8,784 nt of DNA from Dialister sp. (GCA_022722495.1 JAIJLI010000057.1:1-8784), one strand, 5' to 3'. Positions 1-5,897 are shown, numbered from the stretch's first letter. Made by a program: numbers and translations. The notes: generated from the sequence alone by a model not told the origin.

Positions 1-137
1 CCCTCATCGTGGAAGGCAAGTACAACATCTCGGAGATTGCCTACATGACGGGATTCAACACCCTCTCCCACTTCTCAACCAGCTTCAAAAAGCAATTTGG
101 ATGTACACCGAGCGAATATAGTAAGAAAACTTATTAA
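1..137 (+). CDS. AraC-family transcriptional regulator, C-terminal end (partial)
   Basis: Only the last 44 codons are present (frame begins at base 3, stop TAA 135-137). The visible peptide contains ISEIAYMTGFNTLSHFSTSF followed by KKQFGCTPSEY. This is the second helix-turn-helix of the AraC/XylS DNA-binding domain and its conserved tail (IA..GF....F...FK...G.TPS.Y). The protein would bind DNA as a transcription factor. The sensing or dimerisation part lies outside the window, so neither the ligand nor the subfamily can be named; it could be a stand-alone AraC regulator or the output domain of a hybrid two-component sensor. It stops 86 bases before ridA, which has its own promoter box, so the two are probably separate transcription units. 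Family assignment is firm; the target is unknown. Confidence 0.88.
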   Translation, partial: LIVEGKYNISEIAYMTGFNTLSHFSTSFKKQFGCTPSEYSKKTY

Positions 138-176
138 ATTTTGATGCGAAATAGACCTATTATGGGAAAAAATGCT

Positions 177-184
177 TATCTTTG
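177..184 (+). promoter_or_regulatory. Bacteroidota -7 box (TATCTTTG) for ridA
   Basis: TATCTTTG matches the Bacteroidota primary sigma -7 consensus TAnnTTTG and lies 39 bases before the ridA start codon. No TTG is found at the expected 19-21 bp upstream, so the -33 element is weak or absent. ATGC and GCAT (172-175, 184-187) form a short inverted repeat around the box, which may be chance. Confidence 0.6.
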
Positions 185-223
185 CATCTAGATTGATTTA
201 ATAATAGAAAAAGAAAATAAATT

Positions 224-598
224 ATGAACGCAATTCACACAGACAATGCGCCTGCAGCTATCGGTCCATATAGCCAGGCTATCGAAGTAAATGGTTTTGT
301 TTTTGCATCTGGTCAGATTCCTATCGACCCTGCAACAGGCAATTTCGTAGAAGGTGGCATCAAGGAGCAGACTCGCCAGAGCCTCACCAATGCCCAGAAC
401 ATCCTGAAGGCAGCAGGTACCGACCTTTCTCATGTGGTTAAGACTACAGTTTATCTGAACAGCATGGACGATTTCGCAGCCATGAACGAGGTTTATGCCG
501 AGTTCTTCAGCCAGCCATATCCAGCTCGTTCTGCCGTAGCTGTAGAGAAGTTGCCAAAGGGCGCCCTCGTAGAGGTTGAGGTTTTGGCAGCCAAGTAA
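224..598 (+). CDS. ridA: RidA family 2-iminobutanoate/2-iminopropanoate deaminase
   Basis: This 124-residue protein has the full length of the RidA/YjgF/YER057c/UK114 family. Such proteins are trimeric cytosolic enzymes that hydrolyse reactive enamine/imine intermediates released by PLP enzymes such as threonine dehydratase, giving 2-oxoacids and ammonia. Visible signatures are the N-terminal APAAIGPYSQA (9-19), FASGQIPIDP (27-36), the central VVKTTVYL (71-78) and the C-terminal PYPARSAVAVEKLPKGALVE (98-117). R102 corresponds to the substrate-carboxylate-binding arginine of the active RidA subfamily, and E117 to the conserved C-terminal glutamate. The start ATG is preceded by an A-rich leader typical of Bacteroidota and by a -7 box at 177. 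The next gene starts 53 bases downstream, after a weak hairpin, so co-transcription is possible but there is no obvious functional link. Assignment is firm. Confidence 0.95.
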   Translation: MNAIHTDNAPAAIGPYSQAIEVNGFVFASGQIPIDPATGNFVEGGIKEQTRQSLTNAQNILKAAGTDLSHVVKTTVYLNSMDDFAAMNEVYAEFFSQPYPARSAVAVEKLPKGALVEVEVLAAK

Positions 599-601
599 TT
601 C

Positions 602-625
602 TTCCTTTTTTCTATCAGAAAGGAA
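602..625 (+). terminator. Weak hairpin between ridA and the ABC gene
   Basis: TTCCTTT (602-608) pairs with AAAGGAA (619-625) around a 10-base loop just after the ridA stop. It is AT-rich and no T-run follows, so it may be only a partial terminator or an RNA-stability element. Low confidence as a terminator. Confidence 0.25.
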
Positions 626-651
626 AGTTTCAAGGTGAAAATATTCTTTAG

Positions 652-1428
652 ATGGTATCAAGCATTACATTAAAGAATCTGATTATAGGCTATCGTTCGA
701 AGCACCAGCTCCGGGCGATAGCCTCACCTGTTCATGCCTCGCTCCAAGCCGGTGAACTGACCTGTCTCATCGGAGCCAACGGAGTGGGCAAATCTACCTT
801 ACTCAGAACTTTAGCCGGATTTCAGCCAGCACTTGATGGCGAAATTCTGATTCAAGACAAATCTCTTTCTGATTTCTCTGCCCAGGAACTCGCCAGAGAA
901 ATCAGCATCGTTCTCACATCGAAGACTGACCATGCCCAGCTCTCTGCTGAAGAGATTGTAGGCATAGGCCGTTCTCCCTATACCGGTTTTTGGGGCACAT
1001 TATCTGCTGCCGACAAGCAGATTGTTGCTTCTGCTCTTCAGGAAACGGGCATTCAGCATCTTGCCCAGAGAAACATCAGCAAACTGAGCGATGGTGAGCG
1101 CCAGAAGGTAATGATAGCCAAAGCCTTGGCTCAGCAAACCCGCATCATCATCCTGGACGAGCCAACCGCCTTCCTCGATTTCCCCAGCAAGATAGAAACC
1201 CTACAGATGCTCCGTCGCCTGGCGCACGAACAGCATAAATCCATATTACTGTCAACCCATGATGTAGAGTTGGCGCTCCAGCTCTCCGACCGTCTCTGGC
1301 TGATGGAAGAAAGCCGTTTCTCTATCGGTACTCCTAAAGAGTTGGCTGCCGAAGGTTCCTTATCCAGATTCATCAATCGTGACGGCATCCGATTCAACAA
1401 AGATTCCCTCCGCATCGAAATCAAATGA
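652..1428 (+). CDS. ABC transporter ATP-binding protein, FecE/BtuD-like (iron complex or cobalamin uptake type)
   Basis: A 258-residue nucleotide-binding subunit predicted to power import through a membrane permease. In order: A-loop Y14, Walker A GANGVGKST (41-49), signature LSDGE (144-148), Walker B IIILDE (164-169), D-loop FLD (173-175) and switch histidine H202 in STHD. The spacing, length and region around IVGIGRSPYTGFWG (101-114) resemble ATPases of the FecCDE/BtuCDF class, which import ferric siderophores, haem or cobalamin. The segment where the Q-loop glutamine is expected reads VLTSK (86-90), with Thr/Ser instead; in my recollection this is seen in other Bacteroidota relatives, but I cannot check. 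No permease or binding protein is visible here, so the substrate cannot be deduced. The ATG at 652 is 53 bases after ridA with no promoter box seen between them. ATPase family is firm, substrate class moderate. Confidence 0.88.
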   Translation: MVSSITLKNLIIGYRSKHQLRAIASPVHASLQAGELTCLIGANGVGKSTLLRTLAGFQPALDGEILIQDKSLSDFSAQELAREISIVLTSKTDHAQLSAEEIVGIGRSPYTGFWGTLSAADKQIVASALQETGIQHLAQRNISKLSDGERQKVMIAKALAQQTRIIILDEPTAFLDFPSKIETLQMLRRLAHEQHKSILLSTHDVELALQLSDRLWLMEESRFSIGTPKELAAEGSLSRFINRDGIRFNKDSLRIEIK

Positions 1429-1449
1429 GTTTTCGTAATTGATTTTTTC
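1417..1449 (+). terminator. Possible weak intrinsic terminator overlapping the ABC gene end
   Basis: GAAATCAA (1417-1424) can pair with TTGATTTT (1439-1446, one G-T pair), with the stop codon TGA in the loop and a six-T run (1443-1448) on the 3' side. The stem is AT-rich, so termination efficiency is doubtful. Confidence 0.3.
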
Positions 1450-1481
1450 TATGGTTGCACGCAAGCACATGAAGAAAAATT

Positions 1482-1767
1482 CTCAAGTGGCTCAGTTTGC
1501 TAACTCAAGTGGCTCAATCTGCTAACTCAAGTAGTTCAGTCAGCGAGTTCAGACGTCTCAGTTAGTTGATGCAGACGTCTCGGTAAGCCTACGGATACGG
1601 CTCCATTAGCCTACGCAGCCATATCTGTAACCCGATGCAGTCATATTCGTAACCCAGCGCAGTCATATTCGTAACCCAGCGCAGCCATATTCGTAACCCA
1701 GCGCAACCATATTCGTAACCCAGCGCAACCATATTCGTAACCCAGCACAGCCATATTCGTGAATAAG
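1482..1767. repeat. Degenerate 22-bp tandem repeat array, 13 units
   Basis: Thirteen contiguous 22-bp units run without a break from 1482 to 1767. Units 1-3 (1482-1547) share CTCAAGT then GNTCA. Units 4-5 (1548-1591) share CAGACGTCTC with the palindrome AGACGTCT. Unit 6 (1592-1613) is intermediate, with GATACGGCTCC. Units 7-13 (1614-1767) share CATAT followed by CGTAACCC. Units 11 and 12 are identical, and units 8-10 differ by one or two bases. The phase is kept across all sequence classes. Since 22 is not a multiple of 3 and most units carry TAA/TAG/TGA near their 3' end, the array is non-coding. It fills most of the gap between the ABC gene and the minus-strand module. No spacers are present, so it is not a CRISPR array. 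Function unknown. Confidence 0.9.
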
Positions 1768-1770
1768 TTT

Positions 1771-1784
1771 TAGATAATTATCTA
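1771..1784. repeat. Perfect 14-bp palindrome
   Basis: TAGATAATTATCTA reads the same on both strands. It sits between the end of the 22-bp array and the first ATCCATCACG copy at 1787. It could be a protein site or part of an element end; nothing else supports a role. Confidence 0.5.
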
Positions 1785-1786
1785 TC

Positions 1787-1925
1787 ATCCATCACGATTT
1801 ACATACACCACGCACATTAATACACTAATATACAGATACTTAAATAGCGTGATAGATACTCCGAAAACGGGAATATCCATCACGCTATCCATCACGATTT
1901 GGGGTTATCCATCACGATTTTTTCA
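1787..1925. repeat. Left inverted-repeat cluster of ATCCATCACG motifs
   Basis: ATCCATCACG occurs at 1787-1796, 1875-1884, 1887-1896 and 1907-1916, and the opposite orientation CGTGATAGAT (one mismatch) at 1848-1857. Start-to-start spacing from 1848 inward is 27, 12 and 20 bp. Three copies are followed by ATTT. The innermost copy contains the stop codon (1912-1914) of the primase-helicase gene, and similarity with the right cluster continues into that gene's last codons. The right cluster (4590-4744) repeats the arrangement in inverted orientation. Confidence 0.85.
1844..1888 (-). terminator. Long hairpin downstream of the primase-helicase gene
   Basis: TAGCGTGATAGATA (1845-1858) pairs with TATCCATCACGCTA (1874-1887), with one wobble position and one further pair at 1844/1888, around a 15-base loop. 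It lies 24 bases beyond the stop codon at 1912. It could end the minus-strand transcript, but no T-run follows. A matching hairpin exists in the right cluster, outside any gene end, so a DNA-level role is as likely. Confidence 0.4.
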
Positions 1926-3747
1926 CTACCAGATACCGCATTCCGTCGTTGAAACGCTTGCGATGGATGGTTGGCATCTGAGAAAGCTTGCGGCCGAAGG
2001 CTATGAGACTGTTCAACTTCAACGATGAACCGATGTGACTCTTCAGCTCTTGGAAAATCTCGGCTGCCGTAAGATACTCGCCCTGTTCGGCATTATCGGT
2101 CAGGTCGAAATAGAGATCGAAATACTGGTCTACCGGCGAAACTACCTCAAACTTCCTGTTGTTCGCCATGATCAGTCGGGTCTGCTCAGCATCAAAATAA
2201 GTCTTCTCGCCTGCCCGTAATGCTGAAAGCGCCTGCGCATAAAGCTGTTCATAATTCGGACGCTGGCTCACATCGATAGGACCCGTGAGTTCCACACCCA
2301 GAAAACGGCGATTACCAGAAGGATCGGAGAGGATATCCTCCATATTGCTCGTGGCGATAAAAGATGCCATTCTCGGAAACTCCTGAACATGACTGCCATA
2401 CGGAGGCTTTATCTTGACACTCGGCAACTGGATGATGTTCTTCAGGAATCCCTGCTGCACCTGAGGAGAAATCTGGTTGAACTCATCCAGGTTGATAACC
2501 AGCGACTGGCACATCGCCTGAAGCACCTGCCGTTTCTCTGACAATACGAGATTATCATTATACCCCCATTGCAACTCCGGCGGAACCAGAGACCGGCAGA
2601 AAGTACTCTTGTTGTAGCCCTGCTTGGAGATGAGAAGTGGTGCCACAGAGTTGCCGTATTTGCGATGACTGTAAGCACGCCACTGGTCAACCATCGCCAG
2701 GAACCAGGTATAGAACCAATCCTCCCAATAAGGATTATCAGTAGGCACCGTGCGCGCCAAGGCACGGATATGATCCTTGCCGTCCCACTTCCCCTCGCAC
2801 TTGAACAGGAAGTTTTCCACAGGATTATAGGTAGAAAGAAGGTCCGACTCCAGATAATTGCGCACATCCTTGATACTCACACGGATGTTGGCGAGCTGTA
2901 CCTCCAGCGTCATACGCTTCTGCACACGGGCATCCACAGGCTGATAGCCCCAATAATCCTTTTCCTTCGGCCTATATTCTGTGCATTTCATTACCGAATT
3001 ATAACGGAAATCATATTTCTTACACAGAAATCCGATCATACTCATGATATTGTCACTCAACTCCTTACTGTCGTTATCCACACCTCCGGAAGAGTGGTCA
3101 GCCTCCTTCTCATCAACGCTCTCCACAGGTTTTTCTGCGCCATGAAAGACTTCATTCAACGTCAGGGGCAAGGCATTTTCACGATAATAAGGAAAAGAAT
3201 CTCTTGTCATCAGGAAATCGGAAAAGATAGAAGGCTCGGGCATCTGCATCTTTGCCTTTACTAGCGCCTGATAAAGCGGAGCAAAGGTCAGGAAGGCCTG
3301 CTTGTAAATTCTGTCGGCAGCAACCTCCTCATCAGGTAACGTCCCCTTTGCCAGCGCATATTTCGCCAGAACATGCAGACTGATGCCATCGGCTCCCACA
3401 AAGGCTGCAAGAGTAGAAGGCAGACTGGCTACTTTCTGCTTGATGGCATCCATACCTCCATCCTCATTTATATCAACAAACGTAAGCAGCAGAACGCCGT
3501 TGTTTTTCTTCATCTTCAGGAGTCCATTCTCCGATTTCTGAAATTCTGCCGCAGGGTGAACATGCATCCAGGTTGGCATATCCTTATACCCATCATAACC
3601 ATTCATGAGATAAGGTACATATTCACGGAAGTTCTCCACGGTATTCCTGGCGTCATCGTTTACGATGCGCCCCAGGAAACGTTCCAGACTCTTGGTACTT
3701 ACCAGGAGCTGGTTCTTTTTATTTCTATGTGTTATGGTAAATTTCAT
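1912..3747 (-). CDS. BT4734-like primase / VirE-type helicase fusion protein
   Basis: A 611-residue protein. Residues about 1-200 resemble the BT4734-like N-terminal domain, described as a branch of the archaeo-eukaryotic primase fold. Candidate motifs are GVLLLTFVDINED (84-96) for motif I, GADGISLHVL (118-127, H125) for motif II and IFSDFLMTRDSFPYYREN (174-191, D177) for motif III. The first acidic motif is less regular than in typical members. Residues about 300-500 are a virulence-associated E P-loop ATPase: GYNKST (377-382) as Walker A, VINLDEF (417-423) as Walker B, FIATSN (463-468) as sensor 1, and GNRRF (478-482) as arginine finger. A charged linker lies at about 203-235. The likely role is priming and unwinding DNA at an origin, as in phage and satellite replication proteins. 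The ATG at 3747 follows an iteron-like region; the stop lies inside a flanking repeat motif. It lies downstream of DUF6078 on the same strand. Homology is good; activity is inferred. Confidence 0.85.
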   Translation of the reverse strand: MKFTITHRNKKNQLLVSTKSLERFLGRIVNDDARNTVENFREYVPYLMNGYDGYKDMPTWMHVHPAAEFQKSENGLLKMKKNNGVLLLTFVDINEDGGMDAIKQKVASLPSTLAAFVGADGISLHVLAKYALAKGTLPDEEVAADRIYKQAFLTFAPLYQALVKAKMQMPEPSIFSDFLMTRDSFPYYRENALPLTLNEVFHGAEKPVESVDEKEADHSSGGVDNDSKELSDNIMSMIGFLCKKYDFRYNSVMKCTEYRPKEKDYWGYQPVDARVQKRMTLEVQLANIRVSIKDVRNYLESDLLSTYNPVENFLFKCEGKWDGKDHIRALARTVPTDNPYWEDWFYTWFLAMVDQWRAYSHRKYGNSVAPLLISKQGYNKSTFCRSLVPPELQWGYNDNLVLSEKRQVLQAMCQSLVINLDEFNQISPQVQQGFLKNIIQLPSVKIKPPYGSHVQEFPRMASFIATSNMEDILSDPSGNRRFLGVELTGPIDVSQRPNYEQLYAQALSALRAGEKTYFDAEQTRLIMANNRKFEVVSPVDQYFDLYFDLTDNAEQGEYLTAAEIFQELKSHIGSSLKLNSLIAFGRKLSQMPTIHRKRFNDGMRYLVVKKS

Positions 3748-3777
3748 TGTCTGTCATTTAAAAAAGTTTATCGATAC

Positions 3778-3887
3778 GAAACACTTTATTTCATGCAATG
3801 AAACAGTTTGTTTCAAGCGGAGAAACACTCTGTTTCGCCCTGTAAAACAAACCGATACGTCGCATTCCCGCTTTCGATACATCGGCA
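3778..3887. promoter_or_regulatory. Iteron-like or operator array: palindromes at 22-bp steps
   Basis: Three dyads GAAACA-N3-TGTTTC start at 3778 (one mismatch), 3800 (perfect, arms extend to TGAAACA/TGTTTCA) and 3822 (perfect), exactly 22 bp apart. A weaker AAAACA follows at 3844. CGATACGTCG (3853-3862) and CGATACATCG (3875-3884) are also 22 bp apart, so the period continues after the core motif changes. The array occupies the 152-bp gap just upstream of the primase-helicase start at 3747. Repeats of about 22 bp, two helix turns, next to a replication gene recall plasmid iterons. A dimeric repressor bound at three sites would look the same. Confidence 0.7.
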
Positions 3888-3899
3888 GGGGATTGTGCT

Positions 3900-4352
3900 T
3901 TATTCGTAAACGAATCCGATTTCTTCTGCATAATGATCATAGGCAGGTTCCCCATAACCATATTCAGCAAAGACCTTCTTCACCTGCTCCTGCATTTCCG
4001 GCGTAAGATGTTTCTCCCCCCGATGTACACGATAATAGGTAGTACGGTTGCCCAGAACATCCATGATGCGGTACTTGATGCTCTGCATTTCGACATGTTT
4101 TACCTGGTCGTAGAGATGGGAAAATCCCCATGCTGCCTTGAACTGGTACACACGCATGAAATGAGAACAAGATGCATGGAGGTTAGCATCGGGATAAACA
4201 GCATTTCCGGCAGTAACATCATCGGGTTTGAACTTTGCCGAGATGAATCGGATGCATTCTGCTGCCCGAGGACAATCGGCATTGAAGCAGTACATCCAAT
4301 GATAATCTACCAGACTTTTGATAAACGCAGGATCATTAAGATTTAATTCCAT
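3900..4352 (-). CDS. DUF6078-like cysteine-containing protein
   Basis: A 150-residue soluble protein with no signal peptide or membrane segment. It resembles the Bacteroidota family DUF6078: an N-terminal cysteine cluster HWMYCFNADCPRAAECIRF (18-36) with C22, C27 and C33, then C62 in a SCSHF segment (61-65), and a C-terminal half with YYRVHRGEKHLTPEMQEQV (106-124) and GYGEPAYDHYAEE (132-144). Four regularly placed cysteines suggest a metal site, but this is inference; the family has no established function that I know of. The gene has its own promoter (4487-4517) and lies upstream of the primase-helicase on the same strand, inside the same pair of inverted repeat clusters, so the two probably belong together. 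The ATG at 4352 follows an A/T-rich leader. A role in controlling the primase-helicase is possible but unsupported. Confidence 0.8.
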   Translation of the reverse strand: MELNLNDPAFIKSLVDYHWMYCFNADCPRAAECIRFISAKFKPDDVTAGNAVYPDANLHASCSHFMRVYQFKAAWGFSHLYDQVKHVEMQSIKYRIMDVLGNRTTYYRVHRGEKHLTPEMQEQVKKVFAEYGYGEPAYDHYAEEIGFVYE

Positions 4353-4369
4353 AAAAAATAAATTTTAAA

Positions 4370-4447
4370 TTAAACATTAGGTTTCGCAGTGGTTATTGCC
4401 ATTGTGGAATCTGTGTTGTCAACTCTCCGCAAAGAAACACGGGGCAT
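4370..4447 (-). CDS. Possible 25-residue leader ORF before the DUF6078 gene
   Basis: An ATG at 4447 opens a short frame beginning MPRVSLRRVDNTDS and ending TTAKPNV, with TAA at 4370-4372, 17 bases before the DUF6078 start. It lies in the predicted 5' leader, downstream of the promoter at 4487-4517. A shorter ORF (MGPTILP) precedes it. It could be a leader peptide or chance; I do not recognise it and see no strong ribosome-binding site. Confidence 0.2.
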   Translation of the reverse strand: MPRVSLRRVDNTDSTMAITTAKPNV

Positions 4448-4486
4448 CTATGGCAAGATCGTCGGTCCCATGTAACTTGGTTGCTG

Positions 4487-4517
4487 CAAATATACAAAAT
4501 TTTAAAGCCAAATGCAA
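4487..4517 (-). promoter_or_regulatory. Bacteroidota promoter for the DUF6078 gene
   Basis: On the minus strand TTG (4515-4517) is followed after 20 bp by TATATTTG (4487-4494), matching the TTG-N20-TAnnTTTG consensus. It implies a 5' leader of roughly 125-130 bases before the ATG at 4352. Confidence 0.65.
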
Positions 4518-4520
4518 GCT

Positions 4521-4551
4521 TTGTCCCGAAAACTTTCATCCTTGTCCCGAA
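4521..4551. promoter_or_regulatory. Paired TTGTCCCGAA direct repeats upstream of the DUF6078 promoter
   Basis: TTGTCCCGAA is found at 4521-4530 and 4542-4551, 21 bp apart, so both fall on the same face of the helix. They sit immediately upstream of the -33 element of the minus-strand promoter, where an activator would bind. Two copies only; function inferred from position. Confidence 0.45.
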
Positions 4552-4589
4552 TCACGTGCATAAAAAAACGATTTCAGCAAGAAGATAAG

Positions 4590-4744
4590 CAGAAAAACGT
4601 GATGGATAAAGGCAATAAGTGATGGATAGCGTGATGGATTTTGTAAACATTTCGGCTATCCATCACGCTATACAGACGAGGCAAACACCTCATTATCAAA
4701 CGATTAAATGTTTAGAAAGAGAAAACGTGAGGGATGTGATGGAT
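4590..4744. repeat. Right inverted-repeat cluster of CGTGATGGAT motifs
   Basis: CGTGATGGAT occurs at 4598-4607, 4618-4627 (one mismatch), 4630-4639, 4726-4735 (one mismatch) and 4735-4744 (one mismatch), and in opposite orientation at 4658-4667. Read on the minus strand from 4667 inward the spacing is 28, 12 and 20 bp, against 27, 12 and 20 in the left cluster. Shared blocks include TAGCGTGAT, CCGAAA, ATCCATCACGCTATCCATCA and an inner TTATCCATCACG followed by a T-run. This cluster is therefore a diverged inverted copy of 1787-1925. Confidence 0.85.
4626..4671. repeat. Perfect 14-bp stem hairpin in the right cluster
   Basis: ATAGCGTGATGGAT (4626-4639) and ATCCATCACGCTAT (4658-4671) are perfect reverse complements around an 18-base loop. 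It is the counterpart of the hairpin at 1844-1888 and is not next to a gene end, so it is unlikely to be only a terminator. Confidence 0.8.
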
Positions 4745-4890
4745 AAAAAGGGAAAAAACTTGTTTTTGGCAGAATAAGTTCAGTGGTCGAAAGAGAATGG
4801 ATCTGTTTTTCTCAATATGAAAACAATTCATTTTATTACTAAGAAATCATAAAAAGAATGCTAAATTTCTCTTTATTAATGTATTATTTG

Positions 4891-4898
4891 TATTTTTG
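4891..4898 (+). promoter_or_regulatory. Bacteroidota -7 box (TATTTTTG) for mrr
   Basis: TATTTTTG fits TAnnTTTG and lies 57 bases before the mrr start. No TTG is present at the usual distance upstream, so the promoter is weak or depends on another factor. The region 4745-4890 is otherwise AT-rich and shows no gene. Confidence 0.5.
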
Positions 4899-4955
4899 CA
4901 AAGAGGAGTTTCAATACTTCTTAAGACAAATATTATAGAATAAAAGACGACGAAT

Positions 4956-5897
4956 ATGGCAATACCAAAATTTGAAGATTTTCTCTATCCATTCCTCTAT
5001 CGCTTAAAGGATATGGATAATGTAAGCATAAAAGATATGAAAAAGTCCATTATTGAACATTTTCATCTTTCTGAGGAAGATTGCAAGTTGAGAACAAAAA
5101 GTGGTTCAACCAATCAACTTGATGACAGGCTTGGATGGTCTCGTCAATGGCTTCGTCGTGCTTTATTTATAGAAATTCCTCAAAGAGGTATTTACAAAAT
5201 AACAAAACGGGGTATAGAGTACTTGAAAAATCATACCGATTTAAGGCAAACTGATTTGATGGAGTTCCCTGAGTTTGCTGAATATGCAACAAGTTCATTA
5301 GGAACTAGCAAAAAGCCATCAGCTAAAGTTTTAGAGGTATTGGAAGAATCCAAACAGACTCAAACCCCCACAGAGCAATTAGAAAATGCTTACCAAAGTA
5401 TTATTAAGGACTTGGCTGCAGACTTATTACAAAAGGTATTGGAACAATCAGCACAATTTTTTGAACATTTAGTTTTGGATTTATTACTAAAAATGGGCTA
5501 TGGAGGGTCTCTATCTGATGCAGGAATGGTTACAAAATACTCGCATGATGACGGAATTGATGGAATCATCAAAGAAGATAAGCTGGGATTGGACAAAATT
5601 TACATACAAGCTAAGCGTTATAATACAACAAACACCATTAGTAAGCCACAAATTCAACAGTTTGTGGGAGCACTTGATGAACAGAAAGCTAGTAAGGGGG
5701 TATTCATTACCACAAGTTCATATAGTTCTGAAGCTAGAAAATATGCAGAGGAAAAAGCGAGCAAGAAGATTGTTCTGATAGACGGGCAAGAACTTGCAAG
5801 ATATATGATTGAATATAATGTTGGAGTTAGCATAAAACGTGTCTATGAGGTAAAGCGTATTGACTCTGATTATTTTGAAGATGACAACAATGATTAA
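4956..5897 (+). CDS. mrr: Mrr-type type IV restriction endonuclease
   Basis: A 313-residue protein close to the length of E. coli Mrr. Residues 1-95 form the Mrr N-terminal winged-helix domain, with LDDRLGWSRQWLRRALFIEI (55-74) and RGIYKITKRGIEYL (77-90). Residues about 165-295 are the Mrr catalytic domain of the PD-(D/E)xK fold: E170 in FFEHLVLDLLLKMGY, DGIDGII (199-205) with catalytic D202, IQAKRY (217-222) giving the Q218-x-K220 signature, and KGVFITTSSYSSEARKYA (247-264). Enzymes of this family cut modified foreign DNA and defend against phage; the modification recognised cannot be read from sequence. The gene is visibly more AT-rich than the genes to its left, suggesting transfer. Sixty-one bases separate it from the following gene, with no clear promoter, so the two probably form an operon. 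No methylase is nearby, as expected for type IV. Confidence 0.92.
   Translation: MAIPKFEDFLYPFLYRLKDMDNVSIKDMKKSIIEHFHLSEEDCKLRTKSGSTNQLDDRLGWSRQWLRRALFIEIPQRGIYKITKRGIEYLKNHTDLRQTDLMEFPEFAEYATSSLGTSKKPSAKVLEVLEESKQTQTPTEQLENAYQSIIKDLAADLLQKVLEQSAQFFEHLVLDLLLKMGYGGSLSDAGMVTKYSHDDGIDGIIKEDKLGLDKIYIQAKRYNTTNTISKPQIQQFVGALDEQKASKGVFITTSSYSSEARKYAEEKASKKIVLIDGQELARYMIEYNVGVSIKRVYEVKRIDSDYFEDDNND

Larger units (their letters stand above)
1770..4771. mobile_element. Candidate element: primase-helicase and DUF6078 genes bracketed by inverted repeat clusters
   Basis: Two minus-strand genes, a BT4734/VirE-type primase-helicase and a DUF6078 protein, are enclosed by clusters of ATCCATCACG/CGTGATGGAT in mirror arrangement (left 1787-1925, right 4590-4744). 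Iteron-like 22-bp repeats lie between the genes. GAATAAGTT occurs on both outer sides (1761-1769 and 4772-4780) and was used to set these outer limits, but the 9-mer is AT-rich and may match by chance. No transposase, integrase or resolvase is seen. That the segment is or was mobile is inference; the inverted repeat clusters themselves are directly visible. Confidence 0.4.

Noticed and set aside
188..661. Minus-strand open frame over ridA
   Set aside because: It is the shadow of ridA, whose sequence is unmistakable on the plus strand.
1482..1767. CRISPR-like array
   Set aside because: The units are directly adjacent with no unique spacers, and they drift in sequence; it is a tandem repeat.
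1844..1888. Ordinary intrinsic terminator of the primase-helicase gene as the full explanation of the hairpin
   Set aside because: There is no T-run, and the same stem recurs in the right cluster away from any gene end.
2569..3264. Long plus-strand open frame opposite the primase-helicase gene
   Set aside because: It is antisense to a gene with clear domain motifs, its translation shows no recognisable domain, and no promoter or leader supports it.
3933..4346. Plus-strand open frame over the DUF6078 gene
   Set aside because: The minus strand has the family's cysteine pattern and a good promoter; the plus frame has neither.
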